From the NCBI RefSeq assembly GCF_030818955.1, contig NZ_JAUTBF010000001.1:434001-498000 (forward strand): a stretch of DNA of 64,000 nt, in the 5' to 3' direction. This document shows, in pieces, positions 26,176 to 34,838 of this stretch (positions within the stretch are counted from its first letter, which is position 1; every line of letters starts with the position of its first letter). The DNA comes from Microbacterium trichothecenolyticum. Its GTDB lineage: Bacteria; Actinomycetota; Actinomycetes; Actinomycetales; Microbacteriaceae. A program made the position numbers and the translations under genes. The notes under the pieces were generated by a model. That model saw only the letters and a program-made list of their open reading frames with translations, had not been told where the DNA came from and searched no databases.

Positions 26176-26664
26176 CTACGAGATCGCCTTCGGCATCTCG
26201 GGCGCGGGCGCCCCACCGTACGACGCGATCTTGTACTCCGTTGCGGCCAGCGCGAGGTGCAGTTCGCGCATGCGGGTGCGGATGCGGTCTCGCTGCTCGA
26301 TCATGATCTGCCGGCGTTCGGCAACGGTGTGTTCGCCGTCGTCGACGAGACGGATGTAGCGCTTGAGCTCCCTCATCCCCATCCCGGACAGTCGCATGCG
26401 GGTGAGAAACACGAGACGTCGCAGGTCGGCCGGTCGGTAAGCGCGATATCCCGCGCCGGCTCGTGCGGGGCACACGAGCCTCTCGGCCTCGTAGTAGCGG
26501 AGCGTGGCGGCACTCAGCCCGGTCAGCGCCGAGGCTTCCGCGATGGGGACGGGATCGGCGTCCTCCGCCGTGGCGTCGTCGAGCAGCTCGTGCAGGGCGG
26601 TGATGACGCTCTCAGCCGGCTCTTCGCTGTCGAGGAGGCGGTCGATGAGGGCTTTGGTGGACAT
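26176..26664 (-). CDS. MerR-family regulator
   Basis: A 162-residue regulator with an N-terminal helical segment of about 35 residues before the MerR winged HTH (IAEASALTGLSAATLRYYEAERL, GYRAYRPADLRRLVFLTRMRLSGMGMRELKRY), then a coiled-coil dimer helix. There are no cysteines in the effector part, so metal or redox sensing is unlikely. The next upstream gene on the same strand is an SDR oxidoreductase, 24 bp away, so the two are probably one operon. This pairing is common for MerR/SDR redox modules. Confidence 0.9.
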   Translation of the reverse strand: MSTKALIDRLLDSEEPAESVITALHELLDDATAEDADPVPIAEASALTGLSAATLRYYEAERLVCPARAGAGYRAYRPADLRRLVFLTRMRLSGMGMRELKRYIRLVDDGEHTVAERRQIMIEQRDRIRTRMRELHLALAATEYKIASYGGAPAPEMPKAIS

Positions 26665-26688
26665 ATCGAACCCATGCTCCTTTCGTTC

Positions 26689-27555
26689 TCACAGCACACG
26701 AGTGGGTGGCGTGGCATCCGGGAAGTCCGCCGACGTCGCCACCTCTGCCCAGCTTCGCACTTCGTCCCGCGCGTGCTCGTATGCGCGCGTGAGGTTGCGG
26801 ACGGCTTCCGCACCGAGCGGCAGGCGCAGGGGTGCGTGCTGCGCCGCGAGGACCTCGCGAATGGCCGCGGCAGCACGTGCGGGGTCGCCTTCCTGCCGGC
26901 CGGCGGAGGTGGTCATGTCGTGCCGCACGCCGGAGAGCACCCGGTCGTAAGCGCTGTCCGGGCCGGCGGTGAGGAGCACGCCCGGGTCGTTGAACTCCGT
27001 GCGGAACCGGCTCGGCTCCACGATGAGAACACGGATGCCGAATGGTGCGACCTCCGCCGCGAGGGCTTCCGACCAGCCCTCCAGCGCGAACTTCCCGGCC
27101 GAGTAGCTCCCCACCCCGGGGAAGGTACGCCGCCCACCTTGACTGCTCATCTGCACGATGGCTCCCGTGCCGCGGGCGCGCATCCCCGGCAGCACGGCAC
27201 GCACGAGAGCGGCCGGTCCGAAGAGATGTTGATCGAGCATGTCTCGCAGCTGGGCATCCGAGACCTCCTCGGCGGCACCCACCTGCCCGACGCCGGCGTT
27301 GTTGACGAGCACGTCCACCCGTCCGAAACGCTCGACGACCTGCTCCACGACCTCGCTCGCGCGGGTCACGTCGCGCACATCGTGCGCGATGGGCAAGAGG
27401 GCTGACCCGTAGTGCGACAGCAATGCGTCGAACCTCTCGAGCCGGCGCGCCGTGCCCGCCACTTTCTCGCCCGCCTCCAGTGCTGCGGCGGCCAACGCCA
27501 GCCCCAGGCCCGACGTGGCTCCGGTGATCATCCATACGCGTTCTTGTCCGACCAT
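26689..27555 (-). CDS. SDR family NAD(P)-dependent oxidoreductase
   Basis: A short-chain dehydrogenase/reductase of 288 residues. The cofactor site is MITGATSGLGLALA, NNAG occurs in VLVNNAGVGQVG, and the active site has Ser (VQMSSQGG) and the YSAGK catalytic Tyr/Lys pair. Arg residues after the second strand (TARRLERFD) suggest NADP(H). I chose ATG 27555 because TAACGT ends 8 nt upstream; a codon three residues earlier is possible. The substrate is unknown. Confidence 0.92.
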   Translation of the reverse strand: MVGQERVWMITGATSGLGLALAAAALEAGEKVAGTARRLERFDALLSHYGSALLPIAHDVRDVTRASEVVEQVVERFGRVDVLVNNAGVGQVGAAEEVSDAQLRDMLDQHLFGPAALVRAVLPGMRARGTGAIVQMSSQGGRRTFPGVGSYSAGKFALEGWSEALAAEVAPFGIRVLIVEPSRFRTEFNDPGVLLTAGPDSAYDRVLSGVRHDMTTSAGRQEGDPARAAAAIREVLAAQHAPLRLPLGAEAVRNLTRAYEHARDEVRSWAEVATSADFPDATPPTRVL

Positions 27556-27562
27556 GGCGAGC

Positions 27563-27568
27563 ACGTTA
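27563..27568 (-). promoter_or_regulatory. -10 element TAACGT of the SDR-merR unit
   Basis: Read on the minus strand, TAACGT ends 8 nt before the SDR ATG at 27555. Confidence 0.45.
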
Positions 27569-27681
27569 GACGTTCATGCGCACTCGAAGGCAAGCGGCCC
27601 CGACGAGATCCCCGCCGGAGATGGGCTGTCATCGCGCGATGTGTGGCAGGCATCGGCTGGCGGCGATCTCGTGCGGGCGCC

Positions 27682-27687
27682 TAGCGT
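27682..27687 (+). promoter_or_regulatory. -10 element TAGCGT of the monooxygenase-like gene
   Basis: TAGCGT ends 8 nt before ATG 27695, which helps choose that start inside a longer open frame. Confidence 0.5.
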
Positions 27688-27694
27688 CACCGTC

Positions 27695-28006
27695 ATGATT
27701 GTTCGGGTATCTGAAGCGCACACGATCGCGGGCGTCGAAGACGAGTTCGTCACCCTCCTGCTCGCGCTCGTCGCGTCGTTCCCCACGCGCTACAGAGGTC
27801 TTCTCCACCACGCCGTCCTCGTCGACCAGACGAACCCGCGGCGCGTTCAGTACGTCAGCACGTGGGCGGATGAGCACGCTCTCTCCGAGTACGCCGGCCC
27901 CAACTGGCGATCGCAGCCCGTCACGTTCCCCGACGAAGAGAACTTCCTCGTCGCACCACTGGCGCTTCACCATTACTCGTCGGTCCCGATCGACACCGGT
28001 ACGTGA
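27695..28006 (+). CDS. Antibiotic biosynthesis monooxygenase-like (ABM) protein
   Basis: A 103-residue protein with the dimeric alpha/beta-barrel ABM fold: MIVRVSEAHTIAGVEDEFVTLLLALV, then HHAVLVDQTNPRRVQYVSTWADEHALSEYAG, ending HHYSSV. Members act as cofactor-free oxygenases, heme-degrading enzymes or small binding proteins, and the sequence alone does not decide. ATG 27695 was chosen from the domain start and the -10 element. The 239 bp downstream to the HisD-like gene holds nothing I can assign. Confidence 0.75.
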   Translation: MIVRVSEAHTIAGVEDEFVTLLLALVASFPTRYRGLLHHAVLVDQTNPRRVQYVSTWADEHALSEYAGPNWRSQPVTFPDEENFLVAPLALHHYSSVPIDTGT

Positions 28007-28245
28007 AGGAGCGAGCTGGTGGGTGCCATGACGTTTCGACAGTGGCGGCGAGCCACCGTGCATGAGGTCCCCGAGGAAGACCTCGCGCGCACCCGAGGGG
28101 CGGACGCTGCACGTCGAACGATGACGCCACGGGATCAGCCCTCCTGGGCGCGGTTCCGCGGGTGTCCGGGCACACACCGTTCAACGCGTCAGACGGTCGC
28201 GGCAGCGGTCGGACGTCGTCGGATGTTCTTCGCGCGACGCGGCCG

Positions 28246-29559
28246 CTACAGGCGGGCGAGCCGCATGGTGGCCGTCGCGCTGTGGGCGGCCATGCCCTCG
28301 GAATCCGAGATCGTCTGAACGGCCGGGGCTAGGGCATCCGTCGCAGCACGAGAGACCGCCTGATACGTCAACGGCTTGAGGAAGCGCGCCACCGAGAGCC
28401 CCGCGCTGTGCTTGGCGCCGCCGGCCGTCGGCAGAACGTGGTTGGTTCCCGCCATGCCTTTGTCGGAGTACGCGACCGTGCTCCACGGGCCGAGGAACAG
28501 CGAGCCGTAGTTGCGGAGCGCGTCGTGGTACCACGCGTCGTCGCCGGTGATCACCTCGAGGTGTTCGGGGGCGAGGTCGTCCATGAGCTCGACCGCCGTC
28601 GCGCGGTCGGAGGCGACGAGCACCGTCCCGTAGTCGCGCCACGCGGCGCCCGCAATGTCGCGGGTCGCGAGGCTCGCGAGCTGCCGCTCGATCTCGACGA
28701 TGACCGCGCGTCCCAGTTCTTCGGAGGTCGTGATGAGTGCGGCGGGCGAGTTCGGGCCGTGTTCCGCCTGCCCGAGCAGATCGGCGGCGACGAGTTCGGC
28801 ATCCGCCGTGTCGTCGGCGACGACCGCGACCTCGGAGGGCCCGGCGAGCAGGTCGATCGCGACGGTGCCGAAGAGCTGCCGCTTGGCCTCTGCCACGTAG
28901 GCGTTGCCGGCGCCCACGATCATGTCGACCGGCAGATCGGCGACCAGGCCGTGGGCGAGTGCGGCGAGTGCCTGAACGCCACCCAGCACGAAGATCCGAT
29001 CGACGCCCGAGACGTGGGCCGCGTACACGACGGCGTCGTTCGCGTCACCGTCGGGTTGCGGCGGGGTGCAGGCGACGGCCGTGGGCACGCCGGCGGCCTT
29101 GGCGACCCCGATCGTCATGAAGGCGCTCGCGGTGAGCGGGAAGCGGCCGGCCGGGAGGTAGGCGCCCACCCGCCCGACGGGGATGTACCGCACTCCTGTG
29201 CGCACCCCGTCGACGAGTTCGAGCTCGAAGTCGACGAGCCGCTCGCGCTGCGCGGCGGCGAACGCACGGGTGCGGGCACCGCCGAGCTCGATCGCCTCGC
29301 GCAGGGCCGGTGCGAGGCGATCTCCCGAGCGCGCGATCTGGGCCGGCGTGAGCTCGATGTCGCGCCCGTCGTATCGGTCGAGCCGTCGGGCGTAGTCGAG
29401 CACCGCGTCGATGCCGCGCGCTTCGATGTCGAGGAGCATTCTGCTGACGGTGTCGATGACGGCCGGGTTGCGCTGCGCGGCGGGTGCATCGACGGCGGGG
29501 GACTTCAGGAACTGGAATCTGCCCTCGTGGCGAGCGAGGACCGCGGGCGTGAATTTCAT
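28246..29559 (-). CDS. HisD-like dehydrogenase, probably catabolic (HpsN type)
   Basis: A 437-residue NAD-dependent alcohol dehydrogenase of the histidinol dehydrogenase family. Active-site residues match HisD (E332-H333 in PEHLE, D366, H426), as does the Zn-site segment QAEHGPNSPA. The segment around 357-380 reads GPWSTVAYSDKGMAGTNHVLPT. In biosynthetic HisD this stretch has PE..GDY.AG.NHVLPT, whereas AY(G/S)DK..GTNH is typical of the catabolic branch that includes sulfopropanediol dehydrogenase HpsN. It is divergent from a LysR gene, with no other his gene adjacent. Confidence 0.85.
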   Translation of the reverse strand: MKFTPAVLARHEGRFQFLKSPAVDAPAAQRNPAVIDTVSRMLLDIEARGIDAVLDYARRLDRYDGRDIELTPAQIARSGDRLAPALREAIELGGARTRAFAAAQRERLVDFELELVDGVRTGVRYIPVGRVGAYLPAGRFPLTASAFMTIGVAKAAGVPTAVACTPPQPDGDANDAVVYAAHVSGVDRIFVLGGVQALAALAHGLVADLPVDMIVGAGNAYVAEAKRQLFGTVAIDLLAGPSEVAVVADDTADAELVAADLLGQAEHGPNSPAALITTSEELGRAVIVEIERQLASLATRDIAGAAWRDYGTVLVASDRATAVELMDDLAPEHLEVITGDDAWYHDALRNYGSLFLGPWSTVAYSDKGMAGTNHVLPTAGGAKHSAGLSVARFLKPLTYQAVSRAATDALAPAVQTISDSEGMAAHSATATMRLARL

Positions 29560-29565
29560 ACGCTC

Positions 29566-29586
29566 ACGCTAGGCCATACGTATGCA
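29566..29586. promoter_or_regulatory. HisD-like promoter with LacI-type operator A
   Basis: On the minus strand TAGCGT (29566-29571) ends 7 nt before the ATG at 29559. The palindrome ATACGTAT (29576-29583, within GCCATACGTATGCA) lies 5 bp upstream of that -10, in its spacer. The same 8-mer occurs at three other promoters in the region. Confidence 0.65.
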
Positions 29587-29637
29587 CAGCACAACGGGAT
29601 ATTAACCAGGAGGAACCAACGGACATACCATTGGCTC

Positions 29638-30633
29638 ATGTCGATCACCCTCGCGCAATTGCGTGCGTTCCTCGGGGCATTCGAACTCGGCTCGTTCACC
29701 GCGGCGGGCAACGAGTTGGGAATGGGGCAGGCCTCGGTCTCGGAACTGGTGGCGCGTCTCGAGGCAGAGATCGGCGCGCCGCTGTTTCACCGGCGACCAC
29801 GCCGACTGGTGCCGACAGAGGCTGCGCGCACGCTGCGCGAACACGCGTGCCGCTCGGTAGACGCCGCCGATCAGGGGGTGGCGGCCGTGCAGGATCTCTC
29901 GCGACTCCAGAGCGGTACGTGCACGTTCGGTGTGCTGCGCAACGCCGCGTACTACCGGCTGTCGACGCTGCTGCACGATTTCCATCGCGCCCACCCCGGG
30001 GTGAGCGTGCGCATGGTCGGGCTGAACTCCGCGCTCGTTGCTCGATCCATCGCGAACGGTGAGCTCGAGGCGGGGCTCGTCGTGCTGCCCGTCGACGACG
30101 CCGGACTCACGGTGCGCCCGGTACTCCGCGACGAGGTGCTCTTCGCCTTCCCGACGGGGTCGCTGCGCGAGACCGCGGTCGGAATCGACGACGTCGCCGC
30201 ACGCAAGCTCGCGCTGTACGACGCCTATGCGGGCTGGGATGACCCGACACGCCGACAGCTGCGGGAGCGGGCTCGTCTGGCAGGCCTGACGCTGCACGCC
30301 GCGATCGAGGTCGAGAGCGTCGAGACGGCCCTCGGTCTCGTCGCGCTCGGCGAGGCCACGACGATCGTCGCGTCGCGGATCGCAGAGGCTCCGGGTTTCC
30401 CCGCCGGCGTCTCGGTCGTTCCGTTCGCCGAGCCGCTCTACGACACCATCGCCCTCGTTCACCGGGAAGGCGCCGTCCTCTCGCCGGCGACGCGGCGCAT
30501 GTCGGAGATGGCCATCGACCTGCTGCAGACCGCGCCGGCGTCGCCTGCTTCGGCTTCCCCGCGCACGCACGAGCCGTTGCTGGCCCACGAGGGTGTCGAC
30601 ACGAGCGGCGCCTCGGACTCGTCAGCGACTTGA
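29638..30633 (+). CDS. LysR-family transcriptional regulator
   Basis: A 331-residue LysR regulator. The N-terminal HTH reads ITLAQLRAFLGAFELGSFTAAGNELGMGQASVSELVARLE, followed by the periplasmic-binding-like effector domain. ATG 29638 was chosen from the family N-terminus; the frame is open far upstream but only as the complement of the HisD-like gene. AGGAGGA lies about 25 nt before the ATG, too far to be a normal Shine-Dalgarno. The gene is divergent from the HisD-like dehydrogenase, its likely target, and shares operator A. Confidence 0.92.
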   Translation: MSITLAQLRAFLGAFELGSFTAAGNELGMGQASVSELVARLEAEIGAPLFHRRPRRLVPTEAARTLREHACRSVDAADQGVAAVQDLSRLQSGTCTFGVLRNAAYYRLSTLLHDFHRAHPGVSVRMVGLNSALVARSIANGELEAGLVVLPVDDAGLTVRPVLRDEVLFAFPTGSLRETAVGIDDVAARKLALYDAYAGWDDPTRRQLRERARLAGLTLHAAIEVESVETALGLVALGEATTIVASRIAEAPGFPAGVSVVPFAEPLYDTIALVHREGAVLSPATRRMSEMAIDLLQTAPASPASASPRTHEPLLAHEGVDTSGASDSSAT

Positions 30634-30708
30634 CTCTGTCGCAACGTCAACCGACAGGGTGATGTTCATGACCGCGAACGGGGGGCGATCGACCGGTCGA
30701 TCTATGCG

Positions 30709-30942
30709 ATGCCCATGTTCGTGAATATCGTCGTCAGCGACCTCGCGGCATCCGAAGCGCTCTATGCCGCAGCGGGGTTCGTGACTCTGGCGACCATCCC
30801 CGGGCCGGGCGGCGTGCCGGCGCTCATGCACCTCGGGCTCCTGGAAGAGCGCCGAGACAGAGCCGACGACGACCCGCGCCCGCACCACCTGCGCCGGAAC
30901 CACCCGCCCCCGCAGCGCACCGGCATCACCCTCGACCGGCGC
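30709..30942 (+). pseudogene. VOC (glyoxalase-like) gene remnant
   Basis: The first 42 codons from ATG 30709 read a normal VOC domain start (MPMFVNIVVSDLAASEAL, then AGFVTLATIPGPGGVPALMHL). After this the frame degenerates into Arg/Pro-rich sequence, and a short piece RTGITLD that fits the next VOC strand reappears near 30918. The C-terminal half is missing where the nitrilase gene ends. I read this as a decayed, truncated gene. Confidence 0.65.
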
Positions 30943-31758
30943 TCAATAGAGCGCGGGCCGGCGATCCGCGAACAGGTCGTTGTGGGGCGGCAGGGACTTG
31001 TCGGCGACGGAACCGAGCGGCAGGTCTCGCAGCACCTGCATACTGTCGCCCGACATCGTCGCCGGGGTGAACCATCCCTCGTGGTCGACGATGCCGCTGC
31101 CGCCGGTCCATTCGACTCCGCGCTCGGTTCCGTGCCGATCCGCGATCACGATCGGCAGGCGTGAGGAACGCGCCGCCGCCATCGCCTGGATCACCTCCGG
31201 GGGGTGCTCCCCGGGCGGACGATCCACCAGGGGCCAGTTGACGGGCAGTGCGAGCACGTGCGTACCGGCGAGTGCGAGGCGCCGCGGCACTTCGGGAAAC
31301 TCGTTGTCGTAGCAGATCGCCACCGCGAGCCGTCCGATCACGGTGTCGAACAGCGCTCCCGCGGCGTTCCCGGCGCGAAAGACGAGCTTCTCTCGCCCCC
31401 AGAGGTGACTCTTGCGATAGGAGCCGACCACACGGTCACGCTCCAACACGAGCGCGGAGTTGAACACCTCGCCGCCGCCGGCGGCCTCGGCGTATCCGAC
31501 GACCGCGACGGTGTCGTGGCGGAGCGCCGTACGCAGGTGCCCCCACCGCGGATCCGCGGGGTCCAGCGCTGCCCGCGCGGCCTCGGCCCGATCAGTGAAG
31601 ACGTAGCCGCTCGTCGAGAGTTCGGGGGCGACGATCAGGCGTGCACCGGATGCCACGGCTTCGGCGATCGCCGCCCGAATCCGCTGCAGGTTGTGCTCGA
31701 CGTCGCCCAGCACGACGGGCGGTGACACCGCTGCCGCACGAACCGTCCGGTTGTCCAC
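30943..31758 (-). CDS. Nitrilase-superfamily carbon-nitrogen hydrolase
   Basis: A 271-residue amidase-type enzyme with the complete nitrilase triad: E46 in IVAPELSTSG, K116 in SYRKSHLWG and C149 in VAICYDNEFPE. The start is GTG 31758, 22 bp after the stop of the NTF2-like gene, so the two are co-transcribed. Members hydrolyse amides, N-carbamoyl compounds or nitriles; the substrate here is not known. It is the last gene of the minus-strand catabolic run. Confidence 0.92.
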   Translation of the reverse strand: MDNRTVRAAAVSPPVVLGDVEHNLQRIRAAIAEAVASGARLIVAPELSTSGYVFTDRAEAARAALDPADPRWGHLRTALRHDTVAVVGYAEAAGGGEVFNSALVLERDRVVGSYRKSHLWGREKLVFRAGNAAGALFDTVIGRLAVAICYDNEFPEVPRRLALAGTHVLALPVNWPLVDRPPGEHPPEVIQAMAAARSSRLPIVIADRHGTERGVEWTGGSGIVDHEGWFTPATMSGDSMQVLRDLPLGSVADKSLPPHNDLFADRRPALY

Positions 31759-31780
31759 GTCGTTCGCCGCCCCCGAGGAC

Positions 31781-32761
31781 TCAGTAGATGTTCTCGAAGC
31801 CGACGGGCTCGTCGCCGCGTGCGCCGGCGATCTGCGCCCGCAGGGCGATGTCGTCCCACAGTCGTACCTCTTTCACCAGTCGCCCCTGATAGAGCGTGAA
31901 CTGCGAGATGCCGAGCACATCGACGGGCGCGCCGGTGCGTGCGCCGTAGCGTTCTACGCCGGTGTAATCCCCGACGAACTTCCAGGTGATGGCGACGCGC
32001 AGGCCGGCGTAGCGCTCGTTGTCGTTGGTCTGGATGTCGCGCACCTCGAAGCGACCGCCGGGGAATGCCTCCAGCAGGCGGAGCAGCGACCGGCGGTAGC
32101 CCTCGGGGCGCACGATCACGGCATTGCCGACGGTCAGCAGAACCAGATCGCGGTCCCAGAAGCGTTCGACCTTGTCGAGTTCTCGCGCGTTCCACACCGT
32201 CTCGATCATCTCGAGTACGTGATTCACCGCGTCCGGGTGGTCGTCCGGGCGTTCGCCCGAGTCGCCCAGGAGGCGCGGGGCGGCCGGGGCCGGGCGCAGC
32301 CACGATCCGGAGTACCCGCGAAATGCCTGGCTGCGGGCGAGCTCGTCGAGGTCGGCGCCGTGCTGAAGCGCGCCGGCGAGACTGTCGCGGACGACCCACT
32401 CCTCGACCATCCGACCGCGGCGGTACAGGCAATTGGCGATCGTACGGCTGTGCTCGCCCGAGATGATGTCGGACGAGAGCAAGAGGTGCGAGCTGAGGAA
32501 AGCGTCGTCGCCGCGAGCCTCCCAGATGACGTCATCGGCCTGCCCCACCCGGTCGGGCGTGGCGGCGATACGCATGAGCGAGCCCTCGATCACCTCTTCG
32601 CGGGTCGTGGAGGTGCCGTACGAGCCGTGCACGATGGAGTCCGGCTCGTAGTTCTCCCGGATGAAACCGATCGATCGGTCGACCCAGATGAAGTCGGTGA
32701 CCTCGCGGATGAAGTCGTCGGGGTCCGCGTAGGGGGCGTACGCGATGGGGTCCAGTGCCAT
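31781..32761 (-). CDS. Tandem SnoaL/NTF2-like protein
   Basis: A 326-residue protein with two NTF2-like (SnoaL) domains, roughly residues 10-150 (DDFIREVTDFIWVDRSIGF) and 180-320 (HVLEMIETVWNARELDKVERFWD). Such folds serve as cyclases, dehydratases, isomerases or binding proteins, and this sequence does not identify one. ATG 32761 follows a purine-rich AGAAAGAGAAG. A longer frame to 33010 is rejected because it crosses the lacI stop. It lies upstream of the nitrilase-family gene in one unit with operator B in front. Confidence 0.8.
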   Translation of the reverse strand: MALDPIAYAPYADPDDFIREVTDFIWVDRSIGFIRENYEPDSIVHGSYGTSTTREEVIEGSLMRIAATPDRVGQADDVIWEARGDDAFLSSHLLLSSDIISGEHSRTIANCLYRRGRMVEEWVVRDSLAGALQHGADLDELARSQAFRGYSGSWLRPAPAAPRLLGDSGERPDDHPDAVNHVLEMIETVWNARELDKVERFWDRDLVLLTVGNAVIVRPEGYRRSLLRLLEAFPGGRFEVRDIQTNDNERYAGLRVAITWKFVGDYTGVERYGARTGAPVDVLGISQFTLYQGRLVKEVRLWDDIALRAQIAGARGDEPVGFENIY

Positions 32762-32816
32762 GTTCTTCTCTTTCTGTCCGTCGGTGTGCTCCGGCTCGGG
32801 TGAGGCCGGGTGGGTG

Positions 32817-32830
32817 CGTATACGTATGTA
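32817..32830. promoter_or_regulatory. LacI-type operator B
   Basis: CGTATACGTATGTA contains the palindrome ATACGTAT (32820-32827), 59 bp upstream of the NTF2-like gene start and in the gap after lacI. A TATACG on the minus strand overlapping it could be the -10. Confidence 0.6.
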
Positions 32831-32871
32831 CTGCAGGATGTGTGTGCCCCAAGGGAGGGGCGCCGTTGGGG

Positions 32872-33873
32872 TCAGACGGCCGCGGGACCGAGGGTGCCGC
32901 GCTCGACGAACTGCGCCACGAACTCCCGCCGCTGCGGCGGAGGTGTGAAATCGTCGATGCGCTCGACGATCAGCTCTGCTGCGACACGCGCCATCTCTTC
33001 GTAGTCGCACGCGATCGTGGCGAGATCGATCACGGGCCAGCGAGCCGCCGGCAGATCGTCGAATCCGACCACCGAGACCCGGCCGGGCACAGCGACCCCG
33101 GCGCGGTGTGCGGTGTTGAGTGCGCCGAACGCGACGAGGTCGTTGGCGCAGAAGAGCAGCGACGGCATCTCCGCGTTCTCGGCCAGCAGGCTCTGCATCG
33201 CTTCTTCGCCCGCGTCGCTGTCGAAGGTCGCGCGCCGGACGAAGCGCTCGTCGACCGCGATGCCGTGAGAGGTCAGAGCATGTCGCAGCGAGGTCTCGCG
33301 CGCACGCGCCGTGCTCGTGGCGACTGGTCCCAGGATCGCGCCGGCTCGGCGGTGCCCCAGTGCGGCGGCGCGCTGCGCGGCGGTGTCGTACGCGGCATCC
33401 GGTGTGACGACCACGGCATCGGCCTCGACCGACGAGCTCGTCCGATTGAAGTACACGAAAGGGATGCCGCGATCGCGCAGCCGGATCGGGGTCACCGACT
33501 CGACGGGGGGAGTGGCGAGCACGACGCCGTCGACGCCTGCCGAGACGAGGCGTTCGACGATGCCCTCGTCGTCTGAGGACTCGGTCTGCAGCGTCAACTG
33601 GTAGCCGAGTGTGGCGAGGCGCCGATGCACGGGGGCGATGATGCGCACGTAGAACTGGTTCTCGAGGTCGGTCACGAGCAGGGCGATGCGTCGTGTGCGC
33701 CCCGACGACAGGGTCCGCCCCGCCTCGCTGCGCACGTAGCCCAGCTGGGCGGCCGCTTCGCGCACGACCTGCTTGGTGCGCTCGGAGACGCGCGGGTCAT
33801 CGCGCAGGGCCCGTGAGACGGTCGGTTGCGAGACTCCCGCCAACCGTGCAACCTCGTGGCTGGTCACCGGCAT
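32872..33873 (-). CDS. LacI-family transcriptional regulator
   Basis: A 333-residue repressor: HTH VTSHEVARLAGVSQPTVSRALRDDPRVSERT at residues 3-33, hinge AGRTLSSGRTRRIALLV, then the sugar-binding-like effector domain (NQFYVRIIAPVHRRLA, FCANDLVAFGAL, VSVVGFDDLPAARW). ATG 33873 has GGAGGG upstream. It lies 68 bp after the second permease gene and 110 bp before the NTF2-like gene, all in one direction. Its probable operator is the ATACGTAT palindrome found four times nearby. Confidence 0.93.
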   Translation of the reverse strand: MPVTSHEVARLAGVSQPTVSRALRDDPRVSERTKQVVREAAAQLGYVRSEAGRTLSSGRTRRIALLVTDLENQFYVRIIAPVHRRLATLGYQLTLQTESSDDEGIVERLVSAGVDGVVLATPPVESVTPIRLRDRGIPFVYFNRTSSSVEADAVVVTPDAAYDTAAQRAAALGHRRAGAILGPVATSTARARETSLRHALTSHGIAVDERFVRRATFDSDAGEEAMQSLLAENAEMPSLLFCANDLVAFGALNTAHRAGVAVPGRVSVVGFDDLPAARWPVIDLATIACDYEEMARVAAELIVERIDDFTPPPQRREFVAQFVERGTLGPAAV

Positions 33874-33941
33874 CGCTCACGCCCTCCGTTTCGTTCTGTT
33901 CGCAACACTAGCCGCGGGCTGCCCGCGGACGCCGGAGGCGC

Positions 33942-34838
33942 TCATCCCTTCACCGCGCCGTCGCTCAGACCCGAGACCAGATACTTCTGCGCGACGAACG
34001 CGATCACCACGACGGGGATCGTCAGCAGGATGGATGCCGCTCCCGCCTGCTGCAACATCGGAAGGTTTTGGCCCAGTTGCGTGGCGATGAAGACCGGCAC
34101 GGTCTTCGACGAGGTGTCGGTGAGCACCACGGCCGTCAGGTACTCCTGGAAGGCGAACAGGAAAACGAAGATCGCGGCGGTCAGGATGCCGGGGCCCATG
34201 AGGGGGATCATGATGCGCCGCAGCACGGCGAAGCGTCCGCAGCCGTCGAGCATGGCGGCCTCATCGAGCTCGCGCGGCACCTCGGCGAAGAAGTTGCGCA
34301 GCAACCAGATCGTGAAGGGCTGGTTGATCGCCACGAGCGCGATGGCGAGGGCGAACGTCGTGTCGTAGATGCCGAGCGCGCGACTGATGTCGTACATCGG
34401 CAGAACGACGGCGAAGCGGGGAAGTGCCCGGAATACCAGCGCCAGCACGAGCAACCACGCCGATATCCAGCTCGGGAACCGGGAGAGCGCGTATGCCGCC
34501 GGCAGACCGATCGCGAGGGCGACGATCGTCGCGATCGCCGCCACCGCGACGGTGTTGACCAGGTAGTCGGCGAAGTAGGTCGTCTCCCAGAGATTGACGA
34601 AGGCGTCGAACGTGGGCTGATACCCCCAGATGACGGGAGGGTTCAAGAAGGCGATGTTCGTCGGCTTCGTCACGGAAAGGGCCATCCAGATGAATGGCAC
34701 GACCATGACGATGCACAGCACCGCGAGCAGGATGCCGCTCGTCAGCCGAGATCGTGCGGCCGGTCGACGCCGCGTCGCGCGCGCCGGTGCGCCGGCGGGC
34801 GCGATCGGGTCGGCGGTGTGCGTTCGAGTCGAACTCAT
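33942..34838 (-). CDS. ABC sugar-type permease, MalG-like
   Basis: An inner-membrane permease of 298 residues with six predicted helices and the EAA loop ELDEAAMLDGCGRFAVLRRI, characteristic of CUT1-type carbohydrate importers. The first 40 residues are a polar, Arg/Ala-rich N-terminal tail. ATG 34838 overlaps the stop of the MalF-like gene (ATGA); the longer frame to 35618 is the complement of that gene in another phase. No ATP-binding subunit is encoded next to it. Confidence 0.93.
   Translation of the reverse strand: MSSTRTHTADPIAPAGAPARATRRRPAARSRLTSGILLAVLCIVMVVPFIWMALSVTKPTNIAFLNPPVIWGYQPTFDAFVNLWETTYFADYLVNTVAVAAIATIVALAIGLPAAYALSRFPSWISAWLLVLALVFRALPRFAVVLPMYDISRALGIYDTTFALAIALVAINQPFTIWLLRNFFAEVPRELDEAAMLDGCGRFAVLRRIMIPLMGPGILTAAIFVFLFAFQEYLTAVVLTDTSSKTVPVFIATQLGQNLPMLQQAGAASILLTIPVVVIAFVAQKYLVSGLSDGAVKG

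Noticed and set aside
28019-28318. 99-residue plus-strand frame between the ABM and HisD-like genes
   Set aside because: It runs into the antisense of the HisD-like gene, is Arg-rich and has no family resemblance.
28246-29559. Biosynthetic histidinol dehydrogenase
   Set aside because: The pattern around the catalytic Asp and the catabolic, LacI/LysR-controlled neighbourhood fit the HpsN-type branch better, although catalytic residues are shared.
28408-29637. Upstream 410-residue extension of the LysR frame
   Set aside because: It is the antisense of the HisD-like gene; the LysR family N-terminus begins at ATG 29638.
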